A stretch of DNA of 63,120 bases from Bacillota bacterium (GCA_030535235.1 JAUNCL010000013.1:2370-65489); one strand, 5' to 3'. Positions 1-9,325 are shown, numbered from the stretch's first letter. Translations and numbers: made by a program. Notes: generated from the letters alone by a model not told the origin.

Positions 1-578
1 CGGTTCATCCCCACGTGCGTGGGGTATACACCAAGAAGAGCCGGACGCAGGGCGACTACTCCGGTTCATCCCCACGTGCGTGGGGTATACGGAGGCCTGC
101 TCTGCCTGCATTGCGGTGATTTCGGTTCATCCCCACGTGCGTGGGGTATACTTTACCCTGTGGCTGTTCTTCAAATACGGTTCCGGTTCATCCCCACGTG
201 CGTGGGGTATACTCTTCAACGGGTTCCTCCGGTTTTTCCTTCTTCGGTTCATCCCCACGTGCGTGGGGTATACAGGGGGACCAGGGAGAAGAGAAGTAAA
301 AATATACGGTTCATCCCCACGTGCGTGGGGTATACGCCCGCCAGCCGTTTTGACACCCTCCAGCGTCGGTTCATCCCCACGTGCGTGGGGTATACACCTT
401 TCCCTGTTCCCGCAGCATCTTCCGGGCCGGTTCATCCCCACGTGCGTGGGGTATACTCCCCGGACTTCTTTGCTTCCTCAAGATTCATCGGTTCATCCCC
501 ACGTGCGTGGGGTATACGCAATACCCGCCTCTGGATTGATGAGTTAATGCGGTTCATCCCCACGTGCGTGGGGTATAC
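1..578 (-). CRISPR. Type I-E CRISPR array, at least 10 repeats
   Basis: Ten identical 29-nt repeats start at 1, 62, 123, 184, 245, 307, 367, 428, 489 and 550, with nine spacers between them. Seven spacers are 32 nt, one is 33 nt (274-306) and one is 31 nt (336-366). Each repeat contains the palindrome CCCCACGTGCGTGGGG. On the minus strand the repeat ends in ATGAACCG, which matches the usual 8-nt 5' handle of I-E crRNA, so the array is read on the minus strand with its leader at the high-coordinate end. No repeat is degenerate and the first touches the window edge, so the array probably continues upstream. Apparent plus-strand reading frames through it are artefacts of the 61-nt period. Confidence 0.97.
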
Positions 579-684
579 ACTAAAGCGTCATAAGAAAAAC
601 AGCCTTTTTCAGCCATTTTCCTTATGATTTCATGCGAAAAAGTTACATTTCGCAGAACCCAGTGTCTTAACCGCTATTGGGCTG
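579..684 (-). promoter_or_regulatory. CRISPR leader, short and A+T-rich
   Basis: This is the 106-nt stretch between the cas6e stop codon and the leader-proximal repeat. It is A+T-rich with several A and T runs, as expected of a leader. I see no coding region in it, no trace of cas1 or cas2, and no clear -35/-10 pair. Being this short, it must hold both the end of the cas transcript and any array promoter, unless array and cas genes share one transcript. Confidence 0.65.
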
Positions 685-1296
685 TTACCGCAGCAAAAGC
701 ATCCCTAAGCCATACGCCTTTCCGGCCCCGATCCCCTCCTGCACAGCTCGACAGAATCGCGCAGAATCTGTGATCCTCAATATTCCCTGGTAGTGATATC
801 CAGTAATATACATCCGTCCGATGGATGCTTCCTTGTGGTACCCTCTCTGCTGATGGCACTCCAACTCCTGGCAGCTTATAATCTGAAAGCCATTTTGCTC
901 TCCCTTTCGGCACAGCCAGGCAAGCCGTTCCTCCTGGGTGCGGAGGGTCTGACGCCGGCTGTTTCGTCCGGCTTCCACCGCCACCTTTTTCGTTGGCGCT
1001 GCCATCAGGTCAAATCTACGAATCTGTCCCGCATCCATATGCGCCAGCCAACCGGATAACTCCCGTTCCCCGGAAAAGCGCATCCCCGGCAAGAGGCGTG
1101 CCTGGTTAATGGGACAGTCTGAATAGAGATAAAGGGCCAGCGCCCGGTCCTGCATCCGCAGGCGATAGAGCACGCGGCTGCTTTTCCGGTCTGTTTCAAA
1201 CAGTCCCATTACCAGCCGATGGAACTGCTGACAGTCCGCCAGGGAAACCTGTATCCTACGGTTCGCCTGTTCCAGGTCAAGCTTGGTCAGATACAT
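685..1296 (-). CDS. cas6e: Cas6e, crRNA-processing endoribonuclease
   Basis: A 203-residue protein that cuts the pre-crRNA within each repeat and stays bound to the repeat hairpin in Cascade. His26, in CQQFHRLVMG near the N-terminus, sits where the family's catalytic histidine is expected. The C-terminal Gly-rich stretch GIGAGKAYGLG matches the RNA-binding G-loop of Cas6 proteins. Its start overlaps the end of cas5e by 20 nt, so the two are probably translationally coupled. It is the last cas gene before the leader; in typical I-E loci cas1 and cas2 would follow here. Confidence 0.93.
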   Translation of the reverse strand: MYLTKLDLEQANRRIQVSLADCQQFHRLVMGLFETDRKSSRVLYRLRMQDRALALYLYSDCPINQARLLPGMRFSGERELSGWLAHMDAGQIRRFDLMAAPTKKVAVEAGRNSRRQTLRTQEERLAWLCRKGEQNGFQIISCQELECHQQRGYHKEASIGRMYITGYHYQGILRITDSARFCRAVQEGIGAGKAYGLGMLLLR

Positions 1297-1957
1297 TGCG
1301 CACCTCCCTCGTTATCACGCCGCGGCAGACCTTGCGAAGGGCAAACGCCCGTTCTCCAGGCAGCAGCAGGTCAGTCCGATCATATACAGCGTCGGTCTCC
1401 TGAAGAATCTCACACTCATAAGGAAGCTCTGTTGCAGAACCCTCCACCGGATACCGGCGCAGACCATCCATCAAATCCTGATAGTCTGTGGTGATTCCTT
1501 CCAGCACCGGCCGGGAGGGCACACAGCTTTTCCGCCCCAGATAGATGGGCCATTTGGGGCGTTTCAGCGCGGCACAGATCCGGCTCCGCAGGCTTTCGTC
1601 TGTCTCAATCAGCACCAGGAAGCTGGCGTCCTGGAGATACCACCGGTTTGAAACGATCGTAGACTTATCCTGGGTCCGCATGCCTTCCGCAGTGTGCAGC
1701 CTGGGCCGCCCCTGTACGGTGTGGAAATCCAACATTCGGGTCCCCGGACGGTCCGCTCGAACTGCCATTGTTATCCTGTCTGACAGAGCGGTGATTGCCG
1801 GGTCTCCCCGTTCCAGCCCCATGGCGCAGGCCAACAGGCCCACCACACCGGATTTGCTGGGAAAGTCTCCGCTGTCTCTGATATCCCATTTTGCGTGGTC
1901 TCCCCAGGATTGGAGCACCCCTTCCAAACGAAGCGCCACTAATGTTGCATTTGCCAT
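1277..1957 (-). CDS. cas5e: Cas5e, Cascade subunit CasD
   Basis: A 226-residue RAMP-fold protein that binds the 5' handle of the crRNA and caps the Cas7 backbone in Cascade. The N-terminus (LRLEGVLQSWGDHAKW, then PSKSGVVGLLACAMG) is characteristic of Cas5e, with the Gln-Ser-Trp and the Ser-Gly-Val-Val-Gly-Leu motifs. Its length fits the family. It lies 9 nt after cas7e and overlaps cas6e by 20 nt. Confidence 0.94.
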   Translation of the reverse strand: MANATLVALRLEGVLQSWGDHAKWDIRDSGDFPSKSGVVGLLACAMGLERGDPAITALSDRITMAVRADRPGTRMLDFHTVQGRPRLHTAEGMRTQDKSTIVSNRWYLQDASFLVLIETDESLRSRICAALKRPKWPIYLGRKSCVPSRPVLEGITTDYQDLMDGLRRYPVEGSATELPYECEILQETDAVYDRTDLLLPGERAFALRKVCRGVITREVRNVSDQA

Positions 1958-1966
1958 ATCTCACCC

Positions 1967-3109
1967 TCACTGTAAGGTGTGTGCCACCTGCTCCAACAGT
2001 TCCGGGAAAGACGCACACACCGTTGTGTCAGACTGGGGGTGAATCGTGTACATATTTTGGCAGAACCACAGGCGGTGCTCCACCTTCAGGCCATAGCCCG
2101 CCTGAATACTGTCCACCTGCTCTGCCAGCTTCTGAATACTGCCTTTGACCAAATCGTACTCGTTGGCCTGTTCCGGCTTGACCGGATGCACAAATGCGTT
2201 GACCATGCTCACCGGCACCTTTTCCTCTTTGCACTCAACGAGGACAGCGCTGGGCAGAATGTTGCCGGCAAAGCTGTTCTGCTTCCCGGAAGGATTGCTG
2301 AGCGCCATGGTACGGATCAGAGCGGGGATCGCCTTTTGAATCAGTTCCTCTGCATCCGGCGTGTATTTCAGGTTTTCCCGCAGGATATCCGTGTCCAGCG
2401 AAGCATAAATATAGTAACAGGCGGAATTATAATCGGTATGATCAATGATAGCCGCCCCCATCTCTTCCATGGTCTCCCCGGAAAGCAGGTCGTCCATCGC
2501 CGTGAAATAATCAGACTCCAGATTTATCTTATGGGTGGAAATTCCATGGGCCACCTGCATCGAAGCCTCCACATCCCGGAACGCATTCGACGTGACCATG
2601 CGGCCAAAGAGCGCCATATCCAGGGTGATCGGACGTACCTCTGCCCCACGCACAGACTTTTGCAGTTCCTTTGCCTTCAATGCCTCGACCTGCTTGACGG
2701 TCGTGCAGGCGTCCAGCATTTCCTTCACCGCGTCCGCTACCGCCTGAATATCCTCCGGCGCATAGAACACAATCTGTTTCGTCTTATTTCTATCCTTGTT
2801 TTCTTTTCCCTCTTTGTTGGCAAGCCCGCTGAGCTTTGGCTGGATCTCTTGGATGTATTCCGGTGAAACACCCATTTCCGCCAGTTTCTTCGCCACCAAC
2901 TCCGGCAGCTTCCGCGTGCGGGTTCCAAACTTCTCTTCCCCAACGACCTGGGCCAGCAGCGGTGAGGTCCGCCAGCTTCTCTTCAGGCACTGGCTGGAAA
3001 TCCTTCCTCTGGTGGTTCCGCCAAAAAGGCAGGATTTCGGCGCCCCGGAGTCATCCCGGTTCAGGTTTACAGGGGGATAATTTTTCAACATGTGGATTTC
3101 ATACAGCAT
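1967..3109 (-). CDS. cas7e: Cas7e, Cascade backbone subunit CasC/Cse4
   Basis: A 380-residue protein forming the helical backbone of Cascade, with six copies along the crRNA spacer in known I-E complexes. The start, with NLNRDDSGAPKSCLFGGTTRGRIS in pieces, carries the family's Asn-Arg-Asp and Gly-Gly-x-x-Arg-x-Arg-x-Ser-Ser-Gln motifs that contact RNA. It follows cse2 by 3 nt and precedes cas5e by 9 nt in the standard I-E order. Confidence 0.95.
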   Translation of the reverse strand: MLYEIHMLKNYPPVNLNRDDSGAPKSCLFGGTTRGRISSQCLKRSWRTSPLLAQVVGEEKFGTRTRKLPELVAKKLAEMGVSPEYIQEIQPKLSGLANKEGKENKDRNKTKQIVFYAPEDIQAVADAVKEMLDACTTVKQVEALKAKELQKSVRGAEVRPITLDMALFGRMVTSNAFRDVEASMQVAHGISTHKINLESDYFTAMDDLLSGETMEEMGAAIIDHTDYNSACYYIYASLDTDILRENLKYTPDAEELIQKAIPALIRTMALSNPSGKQNSFAGNILPSAVLVECKEEKVPVSMVNAFVHPVKPEQANEYDLVKGSIQKLAEQVDSIQAGYGLKVEHRLWFCQNMYTIHPQSDTTVCASFPELLEQVAHTLQ

Positions 3110-3112
3110 CGG

Positions 3113-3637
3113 TCATTCTCCTTCCTGCGTCTCTTTTTTGTCCTCTTCCGGCTCACAGTATAGGGCCCGGGCCCACTTGAGCTGAACCGTCTGTTTGTCC
3201 CCGTTCCAATAAAGCAGGTCGTTCAGCAGTGCGGCGCAGTCCACCGCATAGTTCTTGGATTTCACCAGTTTGATCAATCGGGTCAGTTTTCCCAGCAGGA
3301 AACCGTCCTCTTCCCAGCTCAGGTCCAAAATTCCCTCCAAGCGATGGGCTGTGCTGTCAGATACCTGAGCATCTCGCCCTAAGCGATAAAAAATCTGCTC
3401 CAGGGGCAATCGATTTTTCGTTTCGTCTCCCCACAGGCAATGGAGACAAGCTGCCGCAAAAAAGCGTTCCTCCTGCCACGGGGCCGTACCAACCGGTAAG
3501 CACTGATAGAACGCACGAATCGCCCGTCCGTCTGCTTGAAAAAGCATCGTGCCGGCTTCCCGCTTCAGCGCCGTTCTGTCTCCTTTCGGCAAGTGATCCA
3601 ACCGAGAGAAGAAGTCCCTTATGGCTTCCGTTTTCAT
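3113..3637 (-). CDS. cse2: Cse2 (CasB), Cascade small subunit
   Basis: A 174-residue mostly helical protein; Cse2 forms a dimer in Cascade that stabilises the R-loop. The chosen ATG begins MKTEAIRDFFSRL and is preceded by a strong AAGGAGGT. It overlaps the cse1 stop as ATGA, a normal coupling arrangement. The reading frame stays open for another 71 codons upstream inside cse1, but those have no family character. Assignment rests on size, position between cse1 and cas7, and the Trp/Arg-rich helical pattern. Confidence 0.88.
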   Translation of the reverse strand: MKTEAIRDFFSRLDHLPKGDRTALKREAGTMLFQADGRAIRAFYQCLPVGTAPWQEERFFAAACLHCLWGDETKNRLPLEQIFYRLGRDAQVSDSTAHRLEGILDLSWEEDGFLLGKLTRLIKLVKSKNYAVDCAALLNDLLYWNGDKQTVQLKWARALYCEPEEDKKETQEGE

Positions 3638-5079
3638 TGCATGACCTCCTTGCGGATTTTTCCACATTCTTTCTGTAAGATCGACTGCTGTTTTTTCATC
3701 AGGGCAAGCATTGCCCGTCCCCGGAGGGTCTGGTTTTGCAGCACCTGGTTGGCATGGTCTGCTGCCGCCTGGATCAGCTCCTCCACCACCTGCCGATAGG
3801 TTTCGTTGAGATCGCATCCCTCTTGACTGATGGTTTCCAACAGGGACCATAGCTTCCGTTCACAAACTCCATAAAACTGCTGCTGCGCCTCCAGCCGTAT
3901 CTCTTTGGCGACTTCTTCCTGATTCAGCGACTGAAACAACGCCTTTCCCAGTCGTTTCGCTAAGGCGATATATCGGCTGATAAATTTCACCGCATCCTCA
4001 TTTCCGATCAGGTGCACTGGCAGCCGCAAATCATGGCGCTGCTGCCTAAGGTAGACCATTTGACCCAACTCGGTCTGCACTCCATACAATACCACATGGA
4101 ACTCCTGAGATCCGACATACAGCCGTTTCCTTTGGGATAAAATCTGCGGCGCATTCTGCCCATCGACCAGGTTGTTCAAATTTCTCCAGATCGTCTCGTC
4201 GTCATTGGGTTTCCAATTCGACCGCCCGTTCTTCGTGATGCGATAGGTAACGTGGGGATCGGTCCATGTATTCGTCTCCCTGTAATTTAGTCCTTGGGTA
4301 AAATACACTTTCGATACCGTCTCTCCACTTTCATCCGCCAGCAAGTGAATCCGCCGCGCGGGAAACAGCATCCCGTACAGCCAGGATGTTTTTCCCACAG
4401 CTTCCTTGGGCGGAACCGCTTCTTTGTTTCTCCAACAAACAGGCGGCGTATCAAACGGAACGGGAATCGCATCGGTTCCAATCATTCCAAACACCAGGGT
4501 CTGAAAGAGATTCTCTCCCTGGATCAGCGCAAACCACGGCGGTGCGCCGTTTACGTTGGACGGATACCCCTGTGCCCCTGTGGTACAGAAGAGCTGTGCT
4601 GCCAGCAGCATCCGCAGGGCTTTCCCCGGCGTATAACAACTCTCTTTCCGTCGGTGATCAAAGTGGATGTGGTTGTTGCCATTGGGGACCGTATAATCCA
4701 GCGTAGAAATCGGTTTTGCCTCCCGGTCCCAGGCTTTCACATAAGGTGTCTGCAAAAAAGGGCGTTCTTCATCGAACAAATCGAAGGAAACTCCTTCCCG
4801 GTTACACTGGTCGATGTAATCCGAAAGCAAATCCGGGTCGAATTGCCCCTCCTCCAGAAGATCTTCTATGGCACTCTCATCCTCCGGGCGAATCATATCC
4901 ATCAGGAAAAGGATCAGAAATCGATGTACACTGTACTCTACCAGGGGAGACGCCGCCTGAATCCCCTGCAGCTCATGGGCACGCTCCAGGGTCTCCAACA
5001 AGCTCAGCTCTTTTGTTATCCCATCCTGATCCAGGGTTGGAATCCAGGGGTTGGTCAAAACATTAAAGGTCGCCTTCAC
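3634..5079 (-). CDS. cse1: Cse1 (CasA/Cas8e), Cascade large subunit
   Basis: The large subunit recognises the PAM and recruits Cas3. The protein is 481 residues from a GTG start at 5079, which gives the family's typical opening, FNVLTNPWIPTLDQDG. The GTG has AGAGAGGTG about 9 nt upstream and sits 7 nt after the cas3 stop. An ATG at 5109 would add ten residues and overlap cas3; it is less likely. The C-terminal third is helical, as in the four-helix bundle of Cse1. It overlaps cse2 by 4 nt. Confidence 0.92.
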   Translation of the reverse strand: MKATFNVLTNPWIPTLDQDGITKELSLLETLERAHELQGIQAASPLVEYSVHRFLILFLMDMIRPEDESAIEDLLEEGQFDPDLLSDYIDQCNREGVSFDLFDEERPFLQTPYVKAWDREAKPISTLDYTVPNGNNHIHFDHRRKESCYTPGKALRMLLAAQLFCTTGAQGYPSNVNGAPPWFALIQGENLFQTLVFGMIGTDAIPVPFDTPPVCWRNKEAVPPKEAVGKTSWLYGMLFPARRIHLLADESGETVSKVYFTQGLNYRETNTWTDPHVTYRITKNGRSNWKPNDDETIWRNLNNLVDGQNAPQILSQRKRLYVGSQEFHVVLYGVQTELGQMVYLRQQRHDLRLPVHLIGNEDAVKFISRYIALAKRLGKALFQSLNQEEVAKEIRLEAQQQFYGVCERKLWSLLETISQEGCDLNETYRQVVEELIQAAADHANQVLQNQTLRGRAMLALMKKQQSILQKECGKIRKEVMQ

Positions 5080-5086
5080 AGTTTCT

Positions 5087-7666
5087 TCACCTCTCTCGAA
5101 ATAGAACACCTAACTCACGATCTAACTCCAGTATTTCCTTCAAATCATTATAGTACATGTTTCCACTGCCGTCTATCTCTGCGGAAAAGATTTCAAGCCC
5201 CTCCAGCCGTTTTCTCCCATAGATCACCCGTTCCTGGCTGGTTTTTCTGCTGATCCGCTTTTCCCTCACAGAAACACTCTGCTTCAACAGCATTTTTTCT
5301 TCTTCCCTGGATAGGGCTTCCAGCACACGGAGCCCCCCTTCCCGTTTTGCTTTTTCTGCCAAACGGCGGAAGGCTTTCTCTTCCAGCAATACAATTCTCT
5401 TGGATGGTTCCCCTAACCTGGTCTTTGCAGAGAGATAGCTGCTCTGCTCCAAGTCATCAAATTGAATGGACTCCGGCGTCTTAATGGGCGAAAATCCTTT
5501 TTCCGGCGAGCGAATCAGATATTGTGTGCTGGCGCCGGCCATCACTTGATCCTCCATGAGATGATCTAACCAGTGTTCCAACTCCTCCGGCGGGGCTGCG
5601 GCCGGATCATATCCCTCTGCCACCAGCTGCGGCAATTCTTCTGGAATCCGGATCCTCTCCCGGTTTTGGAGCAGGTGGATGCTTTGGGCCAGAAGGCAGG
5701 CAGGATAGACGTATTCATCGACGCCATACGTCCCCGCCTCTTCCGGGACCAGAACAAATAGGTTTGGAGCAATACACTGAGGCGGCCGTGGAGTGTCCTC
5801 ATGACGGAACACACGTCCCATCCGCTGGAGCAGCAGGTCAATCGGAGCCACCGATGTAAACATGACATCAAAATCTACATCCAGGGACTGTTCCACCACC
5901 TGTGTTGCCACTAAAATGGCTTTTTTCGGACGATGTTTCTTCTCTTTTCCAAACCATCGGATGCACTGCTGTTCGATTTCATGCCGTCGCTCCGCCGGAA
6001 ATCTGGCATGGAACAGTAACATTTCTCCGTCAAATTCCTGTTTCTTCAGAAGCTGATAGACTTCCTGCGCCTGATCGACTGTGTTGAGCAATACACAAAG
6101 GCACCCTCCCTCCTGAACATATCCAACAGCCTGCTGCGCAATCTGCTCTGAATCCTGCAGGATCGGACAAAGGGACACCGAAACCACCTGATGCTTTTCC
6201 GTTCTTCGGATTTTGCGTACCAGAACTCGCCCGGATTCCGTCACGGCTGTAATGGCCGGATATTCCTGCTGGATGGATGCCGTGACATAAGGGGACAGCA
6301 TCCTTTCCTTTTTTTCCGGCGGCAGCGTTGCTGAAAGCATCACCACAGGAATCTCCAATGCTTTGCACCACTCCAACAATCTCTGCAGCAGCTCACTCAT
6401 ATAAACATCATAGGAGTGCAATTCGTCGATCACCAACGTTTTTTCCGCCAGGCCAAGCAAGCGGAGCACACCGTACTTTACCATCAACACAGCCATCATG
6501 GCCTGGTCCACCGTGCCAACTGCGTAAGGACTAAGCAGCCCCCGGCGCACCGGAAGCAGCCACCCCGCAGCATATTGCTCCTCCTCTGTGTTAAACTGAA
6601 CCTCCGGCATGGTCTCTTCCTCCAACCACGCCATGCTATGAAGAAGGCGAACCGAATCATCCAAATGATGGATCGACAGCAACGCTCTCATTCTCTCCAC
6701 CATCTGGTTGGAGGTGGCCGCTGTGGGCAACCCGACATAAAAGCCTGCCTTTTTCCACTGTCTGGCCATTTGCAGCGCCGCATAGATGCCCGCTTCTGTT
6801 TTTCCCTCTCCCATGGGTGCCTCAATTAAAACCACAGAGATCCGTTCTTTTGTTTCATCGAAAAGACGCTCTGCCTCTTCCTGCAGTCCTCGCAGTCCCG
6901 CTCGGGGGATATTGGGCCAGACCTCCGAAAACGAGGTGCCAAAGTCTGCACGTTCCCCGCAAAGGCCGCTTTTCTCCAGAAAGGATATGATTGTTTCAAC
7001 CACCTTGTCTTTGGCCGATTCAGGGTCAAACCATTCCTCTGCATCTGCGAACAGATCCCCCGAAGCAATCCAGTCTGACAGAACAGTCATTCCCAACAAC
7101 AAAACGCCGCCTGGCCCCTCATCATGCTTTTCAATTTGCGGAAATACAACAGCCTCCTCTTGCAGGAAATACCTCCGCATCTCCTGTTCCAGCTCCGCTT
7201 GGAGCACATTCCAGAACGGCTTTTCTATACTCCCAACGTCTCCAGCTTTTCCCTGATGATGGGCCTCTAAAATTCCTGCGTAAAACCGCAGCATACGTTT
7301 TGTTTCTTTTGTATTGGGCCAGATATGATTCCTTAGAAACGCTTCTGTCGATTTTTCATGCCGGACTTTCCCGGTAAAAAAAGCCGGCTTTAACCCCGCT
7401 TCATCCATGCGCTGCTTCATTTCCGGCCATTGATATTGAAAGTTCTCTTCTACTTTTCCAAGATCGTGAAGAGAAATCAAGTAACCGAGCCACGCTCTCA
7501 CCTGTGTCTGTTGACAGGACAGGAGTCGTGCCAACTGTATCTGAACCCCAGGGGGCAGCATCCTGTCCCATATTGTTTGGGCTGTGATTCCAGCCAGGAT
7601 AGAATGGGTCACAATCGACTGAAATGGTTCTGTTTTTGCCCAGATATGTTTCAACGTAATTTCCAT
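5087..7666 (-). CDS. cas3: Cas3, HD nuclease-helicase
   Basis: The effector that unwinds and degrades target DNA after Cascade binding. From the ATG at 7666 (GGGGG-rich ribosome site just upstream) it has 859 residues, full length for a fused I-E Cas3. The N-terminal HD domain shows His21 and the LHDLGK motif (His67-Asp68). Walker A is MGEGKT at about 285-290, and the DExH box is DELH at about 414-417. A further motif, SATLPP, follows, and a QxxGRxxR-type motif (QRMGRVFRH) marks the second RecA lobe. An in-frame ATG at 7735 lacks a good ribosome site. Both enzymatic halves look intact, so interference should be functional. Confidence 0.95.
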   Translation of the reverse strand: MEITLKHIWAKTEPFQSIVTHSILAGITAQTIWDRMLPPGVQIQLARLLSCQQTQVRAWLGYLISLHDLGKVEENFQYQWPEMKQRMDEAGLKPAFFTGKVRHEKSTEAFLRNHIWPNTKETKRMLRFYAGILEAHHQGKAGDVGSIEKPFWNVLQAELEQEMRRYFLQEEAVVFPQIEKHDEGPGGVLLLGMTVLSDWIASGDLFADAEEWFDPESAKDKVVETIISFLEKSGLCGERADFGTSFSEVWPNIPRAGLRGLQEEAERLFDETKERISVVLIEAPMGEGKTEAGIYAALQMARQWKKAGFYVGLPTAATSNQMVERMRALLSIHHLDDSVRLLHSMAWLEEETMPEVQFNTEEEQYAAGWLLPVRRGLLSPYAVGTVDQAMMAVLMVKYGVLRLLGLAEKTLVIDELHSYDVYMSELLQRLLEWCKALEIPVVMLSATLPPEKKERMLSPYVTASIQQEYPAITAVTESGRVLVRKIRRTEKHQVVSVSLCPILQDSEQIAQQAVGYVQEGGCLCVLLNTVDQAQEVYQLLKKQEFDGEMLLFHARFPAERRHEIEQQCIRWFGKEKKHRPKKAILVATQVVEQSLDVDFDVMFTSVAPIDLLLQRMGRVFRHEDTPRPPQCIAPNLFVLVPEEAGTYGVDEYVYPACLLAQSIHLLQNRERIRIPEELPQLVAEGYDPAAAPPEELEHWLDHLMEDQVMAGASTQYLIRSPEKGFSPIKTPESIQFDDLEQSSYLSAKTRLGEPSKRIVLLEEKAFRRLAEKAKREGGLRVLEALSREEEKMLLKQSVSVREKRISRKTSQERVIYGRKRLEGLEIFSAEIDGSGNMYYNDLKEILELDRELGVLFRER

Positions 7667-7802
7667 AGAATCCCCCACCCTCTCTAAATATTTTTGTACA
7701 GTAATGCAAATCTCACGCTTTATATTCCAAGACATGAGAGAAGTACGGTGGGCCCAACATTTATCTTTGCAGTAATGATCAGTGGTATCACCTACCCATC
7801 CC

Positions 7803-9017
7803 TTAGTTCCATTCCTCCATCAGGAGAAAGTCTCGGATGTTCCGGTGCTTGATCCCGTTGCGGCTCATGTCAAACTCGTCAAGAGAAATCACATATTTGG
7901 GGAAATTATCGCGGATGTTATCATACACTCCAAACTCACGAGCAATGGTTTCCTCCAATGCAAGCAGATAGGCAACCTGAACATACAGTTTTTCTCCGCG
8001 CTTATCGCAGACAAAGTCGATCTCTTTATTTCCGGTTCTTCCAGCTGTTACCTTGTAGCCTCTGCGTAACAGTTCCAGATAGACAATGTTCTCAAGGATC
8101 AGGTTGATGTCTCTTGTGTTGCCGCCGAAGACAGCCTCACGGATACCGTGGTCTGCAATGAAGTATTTCTCGTTGGTAGCAAGGATCTGTTTGCCTGGTA
8201 AGTCCTCCCGCTTAACCTGATAAAACAGATACGCATCGCAGCAATATTTGATATAGTTCAGGATTGTCTCCGGTGCTACGGCCCGATGCTCCCTCTTGAA
8301 AAACTTTGCAAGGGATGTTGCAGAGAACGTGTTGCCCACATTTGCCATCACATAGGCGCTGATGCGCTCCAACAAATCAACATCTCTGATTTTGTTTCGC
8401 TTCACAATGTCCTTGAGTTGGACAGAATTGAAGAGGTCATGAAGATATTGTTTGGACGGTTCATCTGCATATCGGATGTTGGCAAGGTAGGGCATTCCGC
8501 CGGACAAAAGGTATTGCTGGAAGCATTTCTGAACAGACGCATCAGGAGCGATAGGACGATACAGCTCTATAAATTCCGCAAAGGAAAAGGGATAGATTAC
8601 AAACTCCACATAGCGTCCGCCCAGATGGGTTGCAAGCTCGCCGGAAAGCAGTTTTGCATTTGAGCCGGTGATGTAAATGTCACAATCCAGTGTAACACGG
8701 AAAGAGTTGACGCATTTTTCCCAGTCTTTGACCTCCTGAATCTCATCAAAAAACAGATATACCTTTCCCTCCATGTCGGCGGCCTTCTTGGTGATCTCGT
8801 CATACAGAGCTTCAGCAGTTTGCAGATGAGAATAGCGCATATCCTCAAAGTTGATCGAGATAAACTGAGAAGGGCTGATGCCGGACTCTGTGAGTTCCTG
8901 CTTGATAAGTTCCAGCATGACCGATTTACCACACCGGCGAATACCAGTCATTACTTTTATAAGATCCGACCCAATAAATGGACGAATACGCTTCATATAC
9001 AGTTCTCGTTTAACCAT
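7803..9017 (-). CDS. AAA+ ATPase with C-terminal DUF4143
   Basis: A 404-residue ATPase of the common bacterial/archaeal AAA-DUF4143 family, whose role is unknown. Walker A is GIRRCGKSV near residue 30, Walker B is FFDEIQ near residue 95, and the sensor region ITGSNAKLLS follows. The C-terminal part (from about residue 200) carries a nuclease-like EIDFVCDK motif, typical of DUF4143. The ATG at 9017 has GGAAGGAGG upstream. The gene is clearly A+T-richer than the sporulation genes beyond it, fitting horizontal acquisition. It is not part of any known Cas operon, and a 136-nt gap separates it from cas3. Confidence 0.85.
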   Translation of the reverse strand: MVKRELYMKRIRPFIGSDLIKVMTGIRRCGKSVMLELIKQELTESGISPSQFISINFEDMRYSHLQTAEALYDEITKKAADMEGKVYLFFDEIQEVKDWEKCVNSFRVTLDCDIYITGSNAKLLSGELATHLGGRYVEFVIYPFSFAEFIELYRPIAPDASVQKCFQQYLLSGGMPYLANIRYADEPSKQYLHDLFNSVQLKDIVKRNKIRDVDLLERISAYVMANVGNTFSATSLAKFFKREHRAVAPETILNYIKYCCDAYLFYQVKREDLPGKQILATNEKYFIADHGIREAVFGGNTRDINLILENIVYLELLRRGYKVTAGRTGNKEIDFVCDKRGEKLYVQVAYLLALEETIAREFGVYDNIRDNFPKYVISLDEFDMSRNGIKHRNIRDFLLMEEWN

Positions 9018-9257
9018 GGATTTTACAGCCTCCTTCCTTGCAGCTGAACACAGTATAATATATTTATATCTGAAAAACAATAATAAATAATAGAATCATC
9101 AGATATAACTATCAAAAATCAAAATTGACAGTCTTTGTCACAGACTGCTATTCCTTGGGATACTCCCGGGCGGTACTCCGATTTTGGCTATGTAAAAACC
9201 AAGCCCGGTTTGATTTTGCAGCGCACCGCCGCCAACATCTGCCAGCATTTCCGGTCC

Positions 9258-9287
9258 GCATAGGAAAATGCAGGCCGGCAAATACTA
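9258..9287 (+). promoter_or_regulatory. Possible sigma-G-type promoter for spoVT
   Basis: GCATA at 9258 and AATACTA at 9281, about 18 nt apart, resemble forespore sigma-G sites. spoVT is sigma-G controlled in Bacillus subtilis, which makes the match sensible but not proof. The rest of the 308-nt stretch between the ATPase and spoVT (9018-9325) shows no gene or other site that I can support. Confidence 0.4.
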
Positions 9288-9325
9288 GTCTCGCACAAGA
9301 AAGAAAGCACAGGAGGCATTTCAAT

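Noticed and set aside
19-627. Open reading frames running through the CRISPR array on both strands
   Set aside because: They are created by the stop-free repeat unit and consist of alternating repeat translations; no ribosome site or protein character.
579-684. Remnant of cas1 or cas2 in the leader
   Set aside because: The stretch is only 106 nt, A+T-rich and has no frame resembling either protein.
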